Of a DNA stretch of 52,065 bases, positions 33,343 to 41,908 are shown piece after piece (the first letter of the stretch is position 1; the number at the start of each line of letters is the position of its first letter). Origin of the DNA: Oceanimonas doudoroffii (lineage in GTDB: Bacteria > Pseudomonadota > Gammaproteobacteria > Enterobacterales > Aeromonadaceae); NCBI RefSeq assembly GCF_002242685.1, contig NZ_NBIM01000011.1:1-52065 (forward strand). Direction: 5' to 3'. Position numbers and translations under genes: made by a program. A model generated the notes under the pieces. It had not been told where the DNA came from. It saw nothing but the letters and a program-made list of their open reading frames with translations, and did not search any database.

Positions 33343-34172
33343 TGGAACTGGCACTGTGCACCATCAGTTTTCGGCATCATCTGGTGTCACTGGCGGAGCT
33401 GGCGCTGTGGGCCCGCAACCATGGCTTCAGCGGCATCGAGCTGTGGGGCGCCCATGCCCGCCACCTGGCGGATCAGCCTCAGTACAATGCCGACTGGCTG
33501 GCGACCTTTGGGCTCAGGGTACCCATGATCAGTGACTACCTGCCCACCGAGGGCCCGGCCGCCGAGTGGCGCCGGCAAACCCAGGCGCTGTGTCATCTGG
33601 CCCGGCGTTGGGGGGCGCCGCGCATTCGCACCTTTGCCGGGCGCAAGGGCAGCATGGAGACCCCCCCGGCGGAACGTGCCGCCGTGGTGGCGGCCCTGCG
33701 CGAGCAGTGCCTGATTGCCGCCGATCACGGCCTGCGGCTGCTGGTGGAAACCCATCCGGGCACCCTGGCGGACAATGGCGCCTCGATTCTGCAGCTGCTG
33801 GATGAAGTGGATCACTCGGCCTTTGGGCTCAACTTTGACACCCTGCACGTGTGGGAGGGGGGAGATGATCCCCTTGAATTGCTGACACAAACCCGCAGCC
33901 GGGTGGATTACTTTCACTTAAAGAACGTCAGCGAGCGGGCACGGCTGGGAGTATTTGCGCCGGGCAATGTGTACGCCGCCGCCGGGTGCCGGCAAGGCAT
34001 GGTACCGCTGTTTGAGGGCTGCGTGGATTACCGGGATTTTCTGGCGCCGCTGCTGAATGACCCCGACGCCTGCGCCTCGCTGGAATGGTTCGGCCCCGAT
34101 GCCTTTACCGTGCTGCGTCAGGACCGGCAGGCCATTGCCGAACTGGGCCGCCCCCTGGCGGCCTGCGGCTGA
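33342..34172 (+). CDS. asbF: AsbF, 3-dehydroshikimate dehydratase (3,4-dihydroxybenzoate synthesis)
   Basis: This 276-residue TIM-barrel enzyme closely matches Bacillus AsbF (280). It shares the N-terminal LCTISFRHHLVS, GFSGIELWGAHA, IRTFAGRKGS, LLVETHPGTL, FHLKNVSERA, NVYAAAGCRQGMVPLFEG and the metal-binding Glu in ASLEWFG. It turns 3-dehydroshikimate into 3,4-dihydroxybenzoate (protocatechuate), the catechol unit unique to petrobactin. This gene is the strongest evidence for the pathway. Start at 33342, with AGGAGG seven bases upstream, is preferred over an earlier in-frame ATG. Its stop abuts the stop of convergent asnC with no gap and no terminator. Confidence 0.94.
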   Translation: MELALCTISFRHHLVSLAELALWARNHGFSGIELWGAHARHLADQPQYNADWLATFGLRVPMISDYLPTEGPAAEWRRQTQALCHLARRWGAPRIRTFAGRKGSMETPPAERAAVVAALREQCLIAADHGLRLLVETHPGTLADNGASILQLLDEVDHSAFGLNFDTLHVWEGGDDPLELLTQTRSRVDYFHLKNVSERARLGVFAPGNVYAAAGCRQGMVPLFEGCVDYRDFLAPLLNDPDACASLEWFGPDAFTVLRQDRQAIAELGRPLAACG

Positions 34173-34649
34173 TCAGGGGGTGACGTCCCGATCGATGGGC
34201 TGTTGCAGCGAGATCAGGGTCTCGGTGGACTGAATCTCCTCAATGGGCTGCAAGCGGTGGATCAGCACCCGCTGCAGCTCGTCGATGGAGCGGGTCATGA
34301 CCTTGATAAAGATGTTGTAGTGGCCGGTGGTGTAATAGGCTTCCACCACTTCCTCCAGCGCTTCCAGCTGGGCCAGCGCCCGGGGGTAGTCCCGGGCGCT
34401 TTTCAGTATGATGCCGATAAAGCAGCAGACGTCGTAGCCCAGCTTCTTGGCGTTCACCTGCACGCGGGTGCCCTCAATGATGCCCGCCTGCTTCATTTTT
34501 TCCACCCGTACATGAATGGTGCCGGGGCTGACGCCAAAGCGTTTGGCCAGCTCGGCGTAGGGCGTGCGGGCATTGTCCATCAGCGCCATCAGGATGGATT
34601 TGTCCAGATTGTCGATTCGGTAATGAGCGTCGCCTTTTTCCATGTGCAC
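34173..34649 (-). CDS. asnC: AsnC, Lrp/AsnC-family regulator of asnA
   Basis: This 158-residue regulator is nearly collinear with E. coli AsnC: IDNLDKSILMALMDNARTPYA, the helix-turn-helix FGVSPGTIHVRVEKMKQAGII, GYDVCCFIGIILKSARDYP, and the ligand-domain YYTTGHYNIFIKVM. It activates asnA and is inactivated by asparagine. Two starts are possible: GTG at 34649, with GAGGAA 7-9 bases upstream, and ATG at 34643, with the same site 13 bases away. Spacing favours the GTG. It is divergent from asnA, the usual arrangement, and its 3' end touches the petrobactin gene asbF. Confidence 0.93.
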   Translation of the reverse strand: MHMEKGDAHYRIDNLDKSILMALMDNARTPYAELAKRFGVSPGTIHVRVEKMKQAGIIEGTRVQVNAKKLGYDVCCFIGIILKSARDYPRALAQLEALEEVVEAYYTTGHYNIFIKVMTRSIDELQRVLIHRLQPIEEIQSTETLISLQQPIDRDVTP

Positions 34650-34785
34650 TTAACGATTCCTCAAAATATTGGTCTTATTTTAAAGAATTTAAATCCGTAA
34701 ACGAGTTTTTGCCAGCAGTTGTTGAATTCGATGCCCGTTTCCGTGATTATTCTGCAAAACCAATCAGCAAGCCCAGGTGGACGAG

Positions 34786-35778
34786 ATGAAAAAAGCCTAT
34801 GTAGAACGCCAACGCCAAATTCGATTCGTGAAGGAGTATTTCTCCGGTCAGCTGGCGCAGCAGCTCAATCTGCTGGAAGTTCAGGCCCCCATTCTCAGCC
34901 GTCTGGGCGACGGCATGCAGGACAACCTGTCCGGCTCCGAAAAGGCGGTACAGGTGCAGGTCAAGGCCATTCCCGGCGAGTCCTACGAAGTGGTGCACTC
35001 CCTGGCGAAGTGGAAGCGTCACACTCTTGGTCGCTTCGGCTTTGAGCCGGGCGAGGGCATCTACACCCACATGAAGGCGCTGCGTCCGGATGAAGATCGC
35101 CTGAGCCCGATTCACTCCGTGTATGTGGATCAGTGGGACTGGGAGCAGGTGATGAGCACCGAAGACCGCCACGCCGGTTTTCTGGCTCAGACCGTGGCGC
35201 GCATCTACGGCGCCATCAAGCGCACCGAGCAGGCCGCGGCCGCCGAGTTTGGCTTTACCCCCTTCCTGCCGGAAAGCATCGAGATTCTGCACGCCGAAGA
35301 GCTGCTGGCCCGTTATCCGGAGCTCGATGCCAAGGGCCGTGAGCGCGCCATTGCCAAGGAGCTGGGTGCCGTGTTCCTGGTGGGCATCGGCGGCAAACTG
35401 AGCCATGGTGACATTCACGACATGCGTGCCCCGGACTACGACGACTGGTCCAGCGAAGGCAAGGACGGCCTGGCCGGCCTGAACGGCGACATTCTGGTAT
35501 GGAACCCGGTGCTGGAAGACGCCTTTGAGATTTCCTCCATGGGCATTCGCGTGGATCAGGACGCCCTGCGTCGCCAGCTGGCCCTGACCGGTCACGAAGA
35601 CCGCGCCGGGCAGGAATGGCATCAGGCCCTGCTGGCGGGCGAGCTGCCCCAGACCATAGGTGGCGGCATCGGCCAGTCCCGTCTCGCCATGCTGCTGCTG
35701 CAGCTCGACCATATCGGTCAGGTGCAGTGCGGCGTATGGCCTGCCGAGCTGAGCGAAACCGTAGACGGCCTGCTGTAA
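34786..35778 (+). CDS. asnA: AsnA, aspartate-ammonia ligase (asparagine synthetase A)
   Basis: This 330-residue enzyme has exactly the E. coli length. It shares [93 protein letters not shown] and [15 protein letters not shown] [19 protein letters not shown]. It makes asparagine from aspartate, ammonia and ATP in the cytoplasm. The start at 34786 gives the family length; a GTG three codons upstream is less likely. Divergent AsnC should activate it when asparagine is low. A strong terminator follows at 35799-35820. Confidence 0.96.
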   Translation: MKKAYVERQRQIRFVKEYFSGQLAQQLNLLEVQAPILSRLGDGMQDNLSGSEKAVQVQVKAIPGESYEVVHSLAKWKRHTLGRFGFEPGEGIYTHMKALRPDEDRLSPIHSVYVDQWDWEQVMSTEDRHAGFLAQTVARIYGAIKRTEQAAAAEFGFTPFLPESIEILHAEELLARYPELDAKGRERAIAKELGAVFLVGIGGKLSHGDIHDMRAPDYDDWSSEGKDGLAGLNGDILVWNPVLEDAFEISSMGIRVDQDALRRQLALTGHEDRAGQEWHQALLAGELPQTIGGGIGQSRLAMLLLQLDHIGQVQCGVWPAELSETVDGLL

Positions 35779-35798
35779 GCCGAAACAAAAACAGTAAA

Positions 35799-35820
35799 GG
35801 GGCGCCTCGGCGCCCCTTTT
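35799..35820 (+). terminator. Rho-independent terminator of asnA
   Basis: GGGGCGCC pairs with GGCGCCCC around TC and is followed by TTTT. It lies 20 bases after the asnA stop. Confidence 0.88.
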
Positions 35821-35845
35821 GCATAGGTGAAATGCCTGCTGACAA

Positions 35846-35889
35846 GGCGTGTCGCCGGCCGGCCAAAGGGCACTGCCTGACGACACGCC
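35846..35889 (+). repeat. Dispersed palindromic element, CGACACGCC family
   Basis: GGCGTGTCG (35846-35854) and CGACACGCC (35881-35889) are exact complements bracketing GCCAAAGGGCACTGCCTGA. A diverged relative (GGCTAAAGGGACCGTTTC then ACGACACGC) lies at 45542-45599. The rest of the gap up to 36034 holds nothing I can identify. Confidence 0.6.
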
Positions 35890-36034
35890 ATAAATTATCC
35901 CTGACGCCCTTCGGCTTTGCTGCCGTGCCCGGCTGGGTGCATTGTCCGCGAAGTGCTACGCCATGCAGAGCTGAAAAGGGCTGTCGGCCCGCCCTCGCGG
36001 GAAGGATGTTCCCCGGCGGGAGTGGCCCACAGAA

Positions 36035-36442
36035 CTAGTAGGTCGCCAGGCAGGTCTTGAGCTGGTTATTAAGAAAGCTCATCACCTGGTGGCGGGTGAC
36101 CATGCCGATGACCTTTTTGCCTTCCACCACCGGATACAACTTGGGCTTGGGGCCGCCCATGGTGCGCGCCAGTTCAAACACGTCGGTGTCGGGGGTGACG
36201 GTGAGCGGATCCCGGCGCATGACGTCCGATACCAGAATGCGGTTGTCGCAGTGATAGCTGGCGTTGATCAGCTTGGGAATGCAGTCCTGCTCCGACAGGA
36301 ACCCGATAATCTGGCGCTGGCTGTCCACCACCGGCAGACCGCTCAGGCCCGATTCCAGCATGCGATCCAGCGCTTCCGAAATCGACATGCTCTGGGTCAG
36401 CATCGGCAGGCTGTGCCGCATGATTTCACTTACTATTGCCAT
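36035..36442 (-). CDS. CBS-domain pair protein
   Basis: This 135-residue protein is made almost entirely of two CBS domains: residues ~7-60 (IMRHSLPMLTQSMSISEALDRM, GLSGLPVVDSQRQIIGFLSEQD) and ~75-130 (VMRRDPLTVTPDTDVFELARTM, LYPVVEGKKVIGMVTRHQVM). Such stand-alone pairs bind adenosine nucleotides and may act as energy sensors or partner regulators. The start at 36442 is chosen over the ATG two codons earlier, because AAGGAG is seven bases from it but only one or two from the first. It is divergent from glrK. No partner can be named from sequence. Confidence 0.85.
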   Translation of the reverse strand: MAIVSEIMRHSLPMLTQSMSISEALDRMLESGLSGLPVVDSQRQIIGFLSEQDCIPKLINASYHCDNRILVSDVMRRDPLTVTPDTDVFELARTMGGPKPKLYPVVEGKKVIGMVTRHQVMSFLNNQLKTCLATY

Positions 36443-36660
36443 GGCCATTCTCCTTGAACACTGTTCATAGACCGAGTGTGGCAGGCCTTTGGTCAGCGGG
36501 CCAATCGGCCTTGCCGTTGTGATTGATAGTTGAGTGCCCGATCCTGTTTTCAGCATAGCTCGCCGGGGTGAACCGAGCCGGTGACATTCCCGATCCGCCT
36601 TTGCCCGCATTTTTGTTATTCTGCCTCCTTCCGGTTATTCCCTTGAGGAGCAAAAAGTTC

Positions 36661-38100
36661 ATGTCAAAAGCGGCCCGCGGCTTTGCCCCCCGCTCATTGT
36701 TACGACTGGTGCTGATCGCCTTTATGCTGGTGCTGCTGCCGCTGATCCTGCTGGTCATTCAGAACAGCCGCAGCCTGGAGCGGGTGAACCGACTGGCGGA
36801 AGATGGCATGCAGAGTGCGGTGATCGACACCCGCCGAGCCTCGGACATGAACGATCTGGCCCTCGACATGGAACGCACCATTCGCCGCTATGCGGTGCTG
36901 GAGGTACCCGAGCTGCGGTTGCAGTACCTGCGGCTGCTGGAGCGCTATCGCATGGAAATGGAACCCCTGCTGAACGTGGTGGATGCGGGTGAACTCGATG
37001 CCTCGTTGCGCCGCCAACTGGTGGAGCTGGTGGATCTGGCCCAGGCCGGCGGCGCCGAGATACGTCAGCGGGTGGCGATTTTTGACGAATTTAACCAGGC
37101 TAACGTGGCGCTGGACCGGCTGGCGCGGGAGCAGATCGACGTGCGCGTGGCCCGAGTGCGGGAGCAGGTGGTGCAGGTGCGCCAGCGCATGTGGCTGTTA
37201 AGCGGCGCCCTAGGCGGGGCCAGTCTGGTGCTGGCGCTGCTGTTTACCTACCTGATCATTCGCCCGGTCCGCCAGCTGGAGCGACGCATTCTGAGCCTGG
37301 GAGACGGCGTTGAGCCCGACGAGCGGCCGATCAGCGGCCCTGCCGAGCTGGTGGCGCTGGGCGAGCGGCTGAGCTGGCTGCACCACCGCCTGCGGGAGCT
37401 GGAAGCCCAGAAGCTGCAGTTTTTGCGGCACCTGTCCCACGAGCTGAAAACCCCGCTGGCGAGCCTGCGGGAAGGGGCGGATCTGCTGGCGGAGAAGGTG
37501 GCCGGCCCGCTCACCGCCGAGCAGCAGGAAATCTGCGGGCTGCTGGTGGACAACAGCTACCGGCTGCAGGGCCTGATTGAGCAACTGCTCGACTACAACC
37601 GTATTCAGCAGGTTCAGGTATACCGCCAGCCGGTGGCGCTCAAGCCGCTGCTGGAGGAAAGCCTGGGCGCCCACCGCCTGGCCCTGGAAAACAAGGGCAT
37701 TCGCGTCAGCCTGACGCTGGATGACAGCGACCCCCTGGCCGACAATCACCGGCTGCGGCTGGTGCTCGACAACCTGATCTCCAACGCCGTCAATTATGGC
37801 GACGCCGGCGGCGAAATCGCCATTCGTGCCGGCGCCGGCGAGGGGGAATATGTGCTGCGGGTGGCCAACACCGGCGGCCCCATTCCAACCGCCGACCGGG
37901 AGCGTATTTTTGAACCTTTCGTACAGGGCAGCCAGGAGCGCAAGGGCGTGCTCAAGGGCTCGGGCATCGGCCTGAGCATCGCGCGGGAAGCGGCGGCCAG
38001 CATGGGCGGCCGGCTGACCCTGGATTCAACACAACCGGGCTGGGTCTGCTTTGAACTGGGGCTGCCCGAGCTCGGCAATGAAGGACATCACCATGAATAA
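36661..38100 (+). CDS. glrK: GlrK (QseE), sensor histidine kinase
   Basis: This 479-residue membrane kinase has TM1 (~14-34), a helical periplasmic domain (~35-176), TM2 (~178-200) and HAMP (~201-250). The phosphoacceptor His260 is in FLRHLSHELKTPLASL. The ATPase domain has N-box NLISNAVNYG and G2 GSGIGLSIAREAA. Together with the following lipoprotein and sigma-54-type regulator it matches the glrK-qseG-glrR operon of enterobacteria, which senses envelope state and controls the sRNA GlmY there. Start at 36661 has GAGGAGC ~10 bases upstream. It overlaps qseG by 8 bases. Confidence 0.9.
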   Translation: MSKAARGFAPRSLLRLVLIAFMLVLLPLILLVIQNSRSLERVNRLAEDGMQSAVIDTRRASDMNDLALDMERTIRRYAVLEVPELRLQYLRLLERYRMEMEPLLNVVDAGELDASLRRQLVELVDLAQAGGAEIRQRVAIFDEFNQANVALDRLAREQIDVRVARVREQVVQVRQRMWLLSGALGGASLVLALLFTYLIIRPVRQLERRILSLGDGVEPDERPISGPAELVALGERLSWLHHRLRELEAQKLQFLRHLSHELKTPLASLREGADLLAEKVAGPLTAEQQEICGLLVDNSYRLQGLIEQLLDYNRIQQVQVYRQPVALKPLLEESLGAHRLALENKGIRVSLTLDDSDPLADNHRLRLVLDNLISNAVNYGDAGGEIAIRAGAGEGEYVLRVANTGGPIPTADRERIFEPFVQGSQERKGVLKGSGIGLSIAREAAASMGGRLTLDSTQPGWVCFELGLPELGNEGHHHE

Positions 38101-38590
38101 ACTCTGGGCCTGTGGCCTGATGGCGCTGCTGCTGGGCGGCTGCAGCTCGCAAATGTCGTTTCCTTTCGACGACTTCCACCTGCCGACCTCCGCCGCGGCC
38201 GCCGACAACACCGAGCTGGTGGAGTGGCTGCAGCTGTCGCACCGCATCATGCAAAGCGGCGAGGCCGAGCGCCAGCAGGAGCTGGCCCGGCTGCAGCAGG
38301 GCCAAGTCCCCAATGATCTGGTGCTGGCCCTGTGGCTGAGCCATCCCAAAGCCAACCTGGCCCAGCGGCAGCAGGCCCAGCAGCTGTTCAGTCAGGCTTT
38401 GCCCGGCGTCAATACTCACTTGCAGCAGTTTTTCGCCCTGCACCAGGCCTACAATCAGGAATTGATCACCTTTAATCGCGTGGTGACCGACCGGCAGCAG
38501 CAGATCAATACCCTGACCCGCAAGCTGCACGAGCTGGCCACCATCGACGAGCAGATTAACGAGCGTCGCTACCAGGAAAACGGACAATGA
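38093..38590 (+). CDS. qseG: QseG-like outer-membrane lipoprotein of the GlrK/GlrR system
   Basis: This 165-residue lipoprotein has signal peptide MNKLWACGLMALLLGG and a lipobox cysteine in LLGGCSSQ. The rest is helical (QQELARLQQGQ, DRQQQINTLTRKLHELATID). It sits between glrK (8-base overlap) and glrR (4-base ATGA overlap), exactly as qseG does in E. coli, where it is an outer-membrane lipoprotein that interacts with the kinase. Sequence conservation is modest, so the identification rests largely on gene order. Confidence 0.75.
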   Translation: MNKLWACGLMALLLGGCSSQMSFPFDDFHLPTSAAAADNTELVEWLQLSHRIMQSGEAERQQELARLQQGQVPNDLVLALWLSHPKANLAQRQQAQQLFSQALPGVNTHLQQFFALHQAYNQELITFNRVVTDRQQQINTLTRKLHELATIDEQINERRYQENGQ

Positions 38591-39927
38591 AGCGCAAGGC
38601 CAGAATACTGCTGGTGGACGACGACGCCAGCCTGCTGAAGCTGCTCGGGCTGCGGCTGAAAAGCGAAGGGTTCGAGGTGGCCACCGCCACTTCCGGCGCC
38701 GAGGCGCTGGAATGGCTGGAGCGGGAGCGCCCCGATCTGGTGCTGAGCGACCTGCGTATGGACGGCATGGACGGTCTGGCGCTGTTTGATCGCATTCAGC
38801 GCCAGCACGTCGGCCTGCCGGTGGTGATCATGACCGCCCACGGCTCCATTACCGATGCGGTGTCTGCCACCCGCTCCGGCGTGTTCGGTTTTCTTACCAA
38901 GCCCATCGACAAGGAAGCTCTGCGCCGAACCATTCACGAGGCCCTGGCGGTGTCGCTGCCGGCCTTTGAGGACGACTGGCAGCACGACATGCTGACCCGC
39001 AGTCCGGCCATGACCGGGGTGCTGGAGCAGGCCAGGCGCATCGCCCCCCTCGACATCAGCGTGCTGATCACCGGCCCCGCCGGTGCCGGCAAGGAGCTGA
39101 TGGCGCGGGTGCTGCATCAGGCCAGCCCGCGCCGGGATCATCCCTTTGTGGCGCTCAACTGTGGCTCCCTGCCCGAGCCGCTGCTGGAGTCGGAGCTGTT
39201 TGGTCATGTACGCGGTGCCTTTGACGGGGCCGATGCCGACTATGCCGGTGTGTTGCTGACCGCCGCCGGCGGCACCCTGTTGCTGGACGAGGTGGAAGAG
39301 TTGCCGGCCCGGCTGCAAAGCCGGCTGCTGCGGGCCCTGGAGCAGCAGGAGGTACGCCCTCGAGGAGGCACCCGCAACATCAAGACCGACGTGCGGGTGC
39401 TGTCGGCGTCGAGCCGGGATCTGGTGGCGGCCATGGAGCAGGGGCGCTTTCGGGAAGACCTGTTCTATCGGCTCAACGTGGTCAACCTGGCGCTGCCGGC
39501 ATTGAAGGAGCGGCCCGAAGATATTCCCCTGCTGGCCCGGCACTTTCTGGAGCAGATTCGCCAGCGCCAGGCTACTCAGGTAACCGGCTTTGCCCCCGAG
39601 GCGTTGGCGCTGCTGGCGGCGGCGGCCTGGCCGGGTAATGTGCGCCAGTTGCTCAACCTGGTGGAGCAGGCGGTGGCCATGGCCTCGGCGCCGGTGATCG
39701 GCGTACAGCTGATCGAGAGCCTGCTTACCGGCAGCGGCGAGCAGTTTCCCACCTTTAACGAGGCCAGGGCCGAATTTGAACGCATGTATCTCAACAAGGT
39801 GCTGCGCATGACCGACGGCAATGTCACTCAGGCCGCGGCCCTGGCCGGGCGCAACCGTTCCGACTTTTACAAGTTGCTCAGTCGCCATGGCATCGAGGCC
39901 AGCGTTTTCAAACGTAAGGAAGATTGA
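38587..39927 (+). CDS. glrR: GlrR (QseF), NtrC-type response regulator with altered GAFTGA motif
   Basis: This 446-residue protein has a receiver (Asp55 in LVLSDLRMDGMDG, FLTKPIDK), an AAA+ domain (~135-370), and a C-terminal helix-turn-helix (NVTQAAALAGRNRSDFYKLLSRH) very like E. coli GlrR. Walker A reads GPAGAGKE (163-170), Walker B LLLDE (231-235), and the arginine-finger region FREDLFYRLNV is intact. The loop that contacts sigma-54, normally GAFTGA, reads GAFDGA at 210-215. The following residues (DADYAGVLLTAAGG) also differ from the usual SNREGLFQAAEGG. ATP binding should be kept, but sigma-54 activation is questionable. It is the last gene of glrK-qseG-glrR; glnB, which follows in E. 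coli, is absent. Confidence 0.9.
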   Translation: MKRKARILLVDDDASLLKLLGLRLKSEGFEVATATSGAEALEWLERERPDLVLSDLRMDGMDGLALFDRIQRQHVGLPVVIMTAHGSITDAVSATRSGVFGFLTKPIDKEALRRTIHEALAVSLPAFEDDWQHDMLTRSPAMTGVLEQARRIAPLDISVLITGPAGAGKELMARVLHQASPRRDHPFVALNCGSLPEPLLESELFGHVRGAFDGADADYAGVLLTAAGGTLLLDEVEELPARLQSRLLRALEQQEVRPRGGTRNIKTDVRVLSASSRDLVAAMEQGRFREDLFYRLNVVNLALPALKERPEDIPLLARHFLEQIRQRQATQVTGFAPEALALLAAAAWPGNVRQLLNLVEQAVAMASAPVIGVQLIESLLTGSGEQFPTFNEARAEFERMYLNKVLRMTDGNVTQAAALAGRNRSDFYKLLSRHGIEASVFKRKED

Positions 39928-39989
39928 TGAAAGATTTTGGTCGTAGTGATGCTCTAACAGTATGAAAAAACCCGGTTTCAGGAGATTTC

Positions 39990-41006
39990 ATGCACATCAA
40001 GATTCGTAAAAAGTCGGCACTCGCAGAGCATCAGGTTACCCCGGAACATATTTACCTACAGCGTCGCCGCATCATTCAGGGGCTGGGACTGGGCGCGGCG
40101 GCCCTCAGCCTGCCCGCTGGCGCCAGCGTGCTGGACCGGCTGCTGGGGAACCAGGAGCCAGAGGTCGTGGCCGGGGGCGGGCAAACGCCGCTGAACTTTG
40201 AGCGCCCCGAGGCCTACCAGCCGGCGCTGACCCCCACCGCCGAAAAGGTGGCCACCAGCTACAACAACTTCTATGAGTTCGGTACCGACAAGTCGGATCC
40301 GGTGCGCTACGCCCAGGGGCTGAAAACCCGGCCCTGGACCATAGCGATAGACGGTGAAGTGGACAAGCCGCAGACCATAGACGTCTGGGCCTGGCTGGAA
40401 AAGCAACGGCTGGAAGAGCGCATCTACCGCCATCGCTGCGTGGAAGCCTGGTCCATGGTCATTCCCTGGATGGGAGTGCCTCTGGCCAGCATCATCAAGG
40501 CCGCCGGCCCCACCTCCAGGGCCAAATATGTGGCCTTTGAAACCCTCTATGATCCGGAGCAGATGCGCGGCCAGGCGTCCCGTTATGTGGGGGGCGGCAT
40601 CGATTATCCCTATGTGGAAGGGTTGCGTATCGACGAGGCCATGAACCCGCTCAGCCTGCTGACGGTGGGCATGTACGGCAAGACCCTGCCCAACCAGAAC
40701 GGCGCCCCGGTGCGGCTGGTGGTGCCCTGGAAATACGGCTTCAAGGGCATCAAGTCCATTGTGCGCATCAGCCTGACCGAGCATCAGCCCCCCTGCACCT
40801 GGAACCTGCTGGCCTCTTACGAGTACGGCTTCTACGCCAACGTCAACCCCAATGTGGATCACCCGCGCTGGAGTCAGGCCAGCGAACGGGTGATTGGCGA
40901 GGGCGGCCTGTTCGGCAGCCAGCGCCAGCCCACGCTGATGTTCAACGGTTACGAGGAAGAGGTGGCCTCGCTCTACGCCGGCATGGATCTGAGGAAGTTT
41001 TACTGA
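39990..41006 (+). CDS. msrP: MsrP (YedY), periplasmic methionine-sulfoxide reductase, molybdenum subunit
   Basis: This 338-residue molybdopterin enzyme has a long Tat signal: the twin-arginine motif [12 protein letters not shown] is at residues 24-35 with a hydrophobic stretch to ~46. The Mo-ligand cysteine is Cys150 in [17 protein letters not shown]. Other family words are [48 protein letters not shown] and [15 protein letters not shown]. It repairs oxidised methionine in periplasmic proteins using electrons from MsrQ. CAGGAGA lies seven bases before the ATG. It overlaps msrQ by one base (stop TGA/ATG). Confidence 0.95.
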   Translation: MHIKIRKKSALAEHQVTPEHIYLQRRRIIQGLGLGAAALSLPAGASVLDRLLGNQEPEVVAGGGQTPLNFERPEAYQPALTPTAEKVATSYNNFYEFGTDKSDPVRYAQGLKTRPWTIAIDGEVDKPQTIDVWAWLEKQRLEERIYRHRCVEAWSMVIPWMGVPLASIIKAAGPTSRAKYVAFETLYDPEQMRGQASRYVGGGIDYPYVEGLRIDEAMNPLSLLTVGMYGKTLPNQNGAPVRLVVPWKYGFKGIKSIVRISLTEHQPPCTWNLLASYEYGFYANVNPNVDHPRWSQASERVIGEGGLFGSQRQPTLMFNGYEEEVASLYAGMDLRKFY

Positions 41007-41602
41007 TGCGGCTCGACGCGCCCCGCCTGAGCCGGCTGCGGTGGCTGGTGCACGGGCTGGCCGTGCTGCCGCTGCTGTGGCTGCCCTGGGGCTTTGCCGC
41101 CGGTCACTTCAGCGCCGACCCCGTGCCCGAGTTGCTGCACTATCTCGGCATCTGGGCATTGCGTCTGTTGCTGCTGACCCTGTGTATTTCCCCCCTGGCC
41201 AAACGCTTGCGACTCGGGCCCCTGGTGCGACTGCGCCGGGCGGTGGGACTCTGGTGTTTTGCCTATGCCAGCCTGCACCTGCTGGCCTGGGTGCTGCTGG
41301 ATCTGCAACTGGCCTGGGGCCTGATTGGCGAAGAAATTGTCAAGCGGGGCTTTATTACCCTTGGCATGGCGTCATGGCTGGTGTTACTGCTGCTGGCCAT
41401 CACCTCCACCCAAGGATGGCAGCGCCGCCTGGGGCGACGCTGGCAAAAACTGCATAACTGGATTTACCCGGCGGTTCTGGTGGTGTGTGTGCACTTCTGG
41501 TGGTCGGTGAAGTCGGGCTGGATTGAGCCCCTTGTCTACCTGCTGGCCGCGTTGTTTCTCTTGTCGCTGCGTCGGGACAAACTGGCTCGGCTGCGGCGGT
41601 GA
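41006..41602 (+). CDS. msrQ: MsrQ (YedZ), haem-binding membrane subunit of MsrPQ
   Basis: This 198-residue inner-membrane ferric-reductase-like protein has about six hydrophobic segments. Candidate haem-ligand histidines are in ELLHYLGIWALRLLLLTLCISPL, FAYASLHLLAWVL and KLHNWIYPAVLVVCVHFWW. It passes electrons from quinones to MsrP. The gene overlaps msrP by one base, so they are co-translated. Its last four codons (CTGCGGCGGTGA with the stop) are also the beginning of the first unit of a 76-bp tandem repeat that continues for ~270 bases downstream. Confidence 0.93.
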   Translation: MRLDAPRLSRLRWLVHGLAVLPLLWLPWGFAAGHFSADPVPELLHYLGIWALRLLLLTLCISPLAKRLRLGPLVRLRRAVGLWCFAYASLHLLAWVLLDLQLAWGLIGEEIVKRGFITLGMASWLVLLLLAITSTQGWQRRLGRRWQKLHNWIYPAVLVVCVHFWWSVKSGWIEPLVYLLAALFLLSLRRDKLARLRR

Positions 41603-41869
41603 TGCCGCTTCGGTTTTTGGTGCTATCGGGTTTTCGGCTACCGTCTGAACGGATCGGCTGGTCAGGCTGCGGCGGTGATGCCGCTTCGGTTTTTGGTGTT
41701 ATCAGGTTTTCCGCTACCGTCTGAATGGGTCGGCTGTTCAGGTTGCGGCGGTGAAGCCGCTTCGGTTTTTGGTGCTATCGGGTTTTCGGCTACCGTCTGA
41801 ACGGGTCGGCTGTTCAGGTTGCGGCGGTGAAGCCGCTTCGGTTTTTGGTGTTATCAGGTTTTCCGCTAC
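41591..41869 (+). repeat. 76-bp tandem repeat, 3.7 copies, starting in the msrQ stop region
   Basis: Units start at 41591, 41667, 41743 and 41819, exactly 76 bp apart, each beginning (C/T)TGCGGCGGTGA and containing GCCGCTTCGGTTTTTGGTG. Units 1 and 3 share GCTATCGGGTTTTCGGC; units 2 and 4 share GTTATCAGGTTTTCCGC. The array is therefore best explained as a 152-bp pair that was itself duplicated. Each unit holds a short GCGGC/GCCGC hairpin followed by TTCGGTTTTT, so the array offers up to four weak terminators behind msrQ. It accounts for most of the gene-free stretch 41603-41908. Confidence 0.95.
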
Positions 41870-41908
41870 ACTGGCGGCTGTTTATGTTCAGCCGCCATGG
41901 AGTAACCG

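Noticed and set aside
41591..41869. 76-bp array as a CRISPR
   Set aside because: Units are contiguous and nearly identical with no unique spacers, and no cas genes are present.
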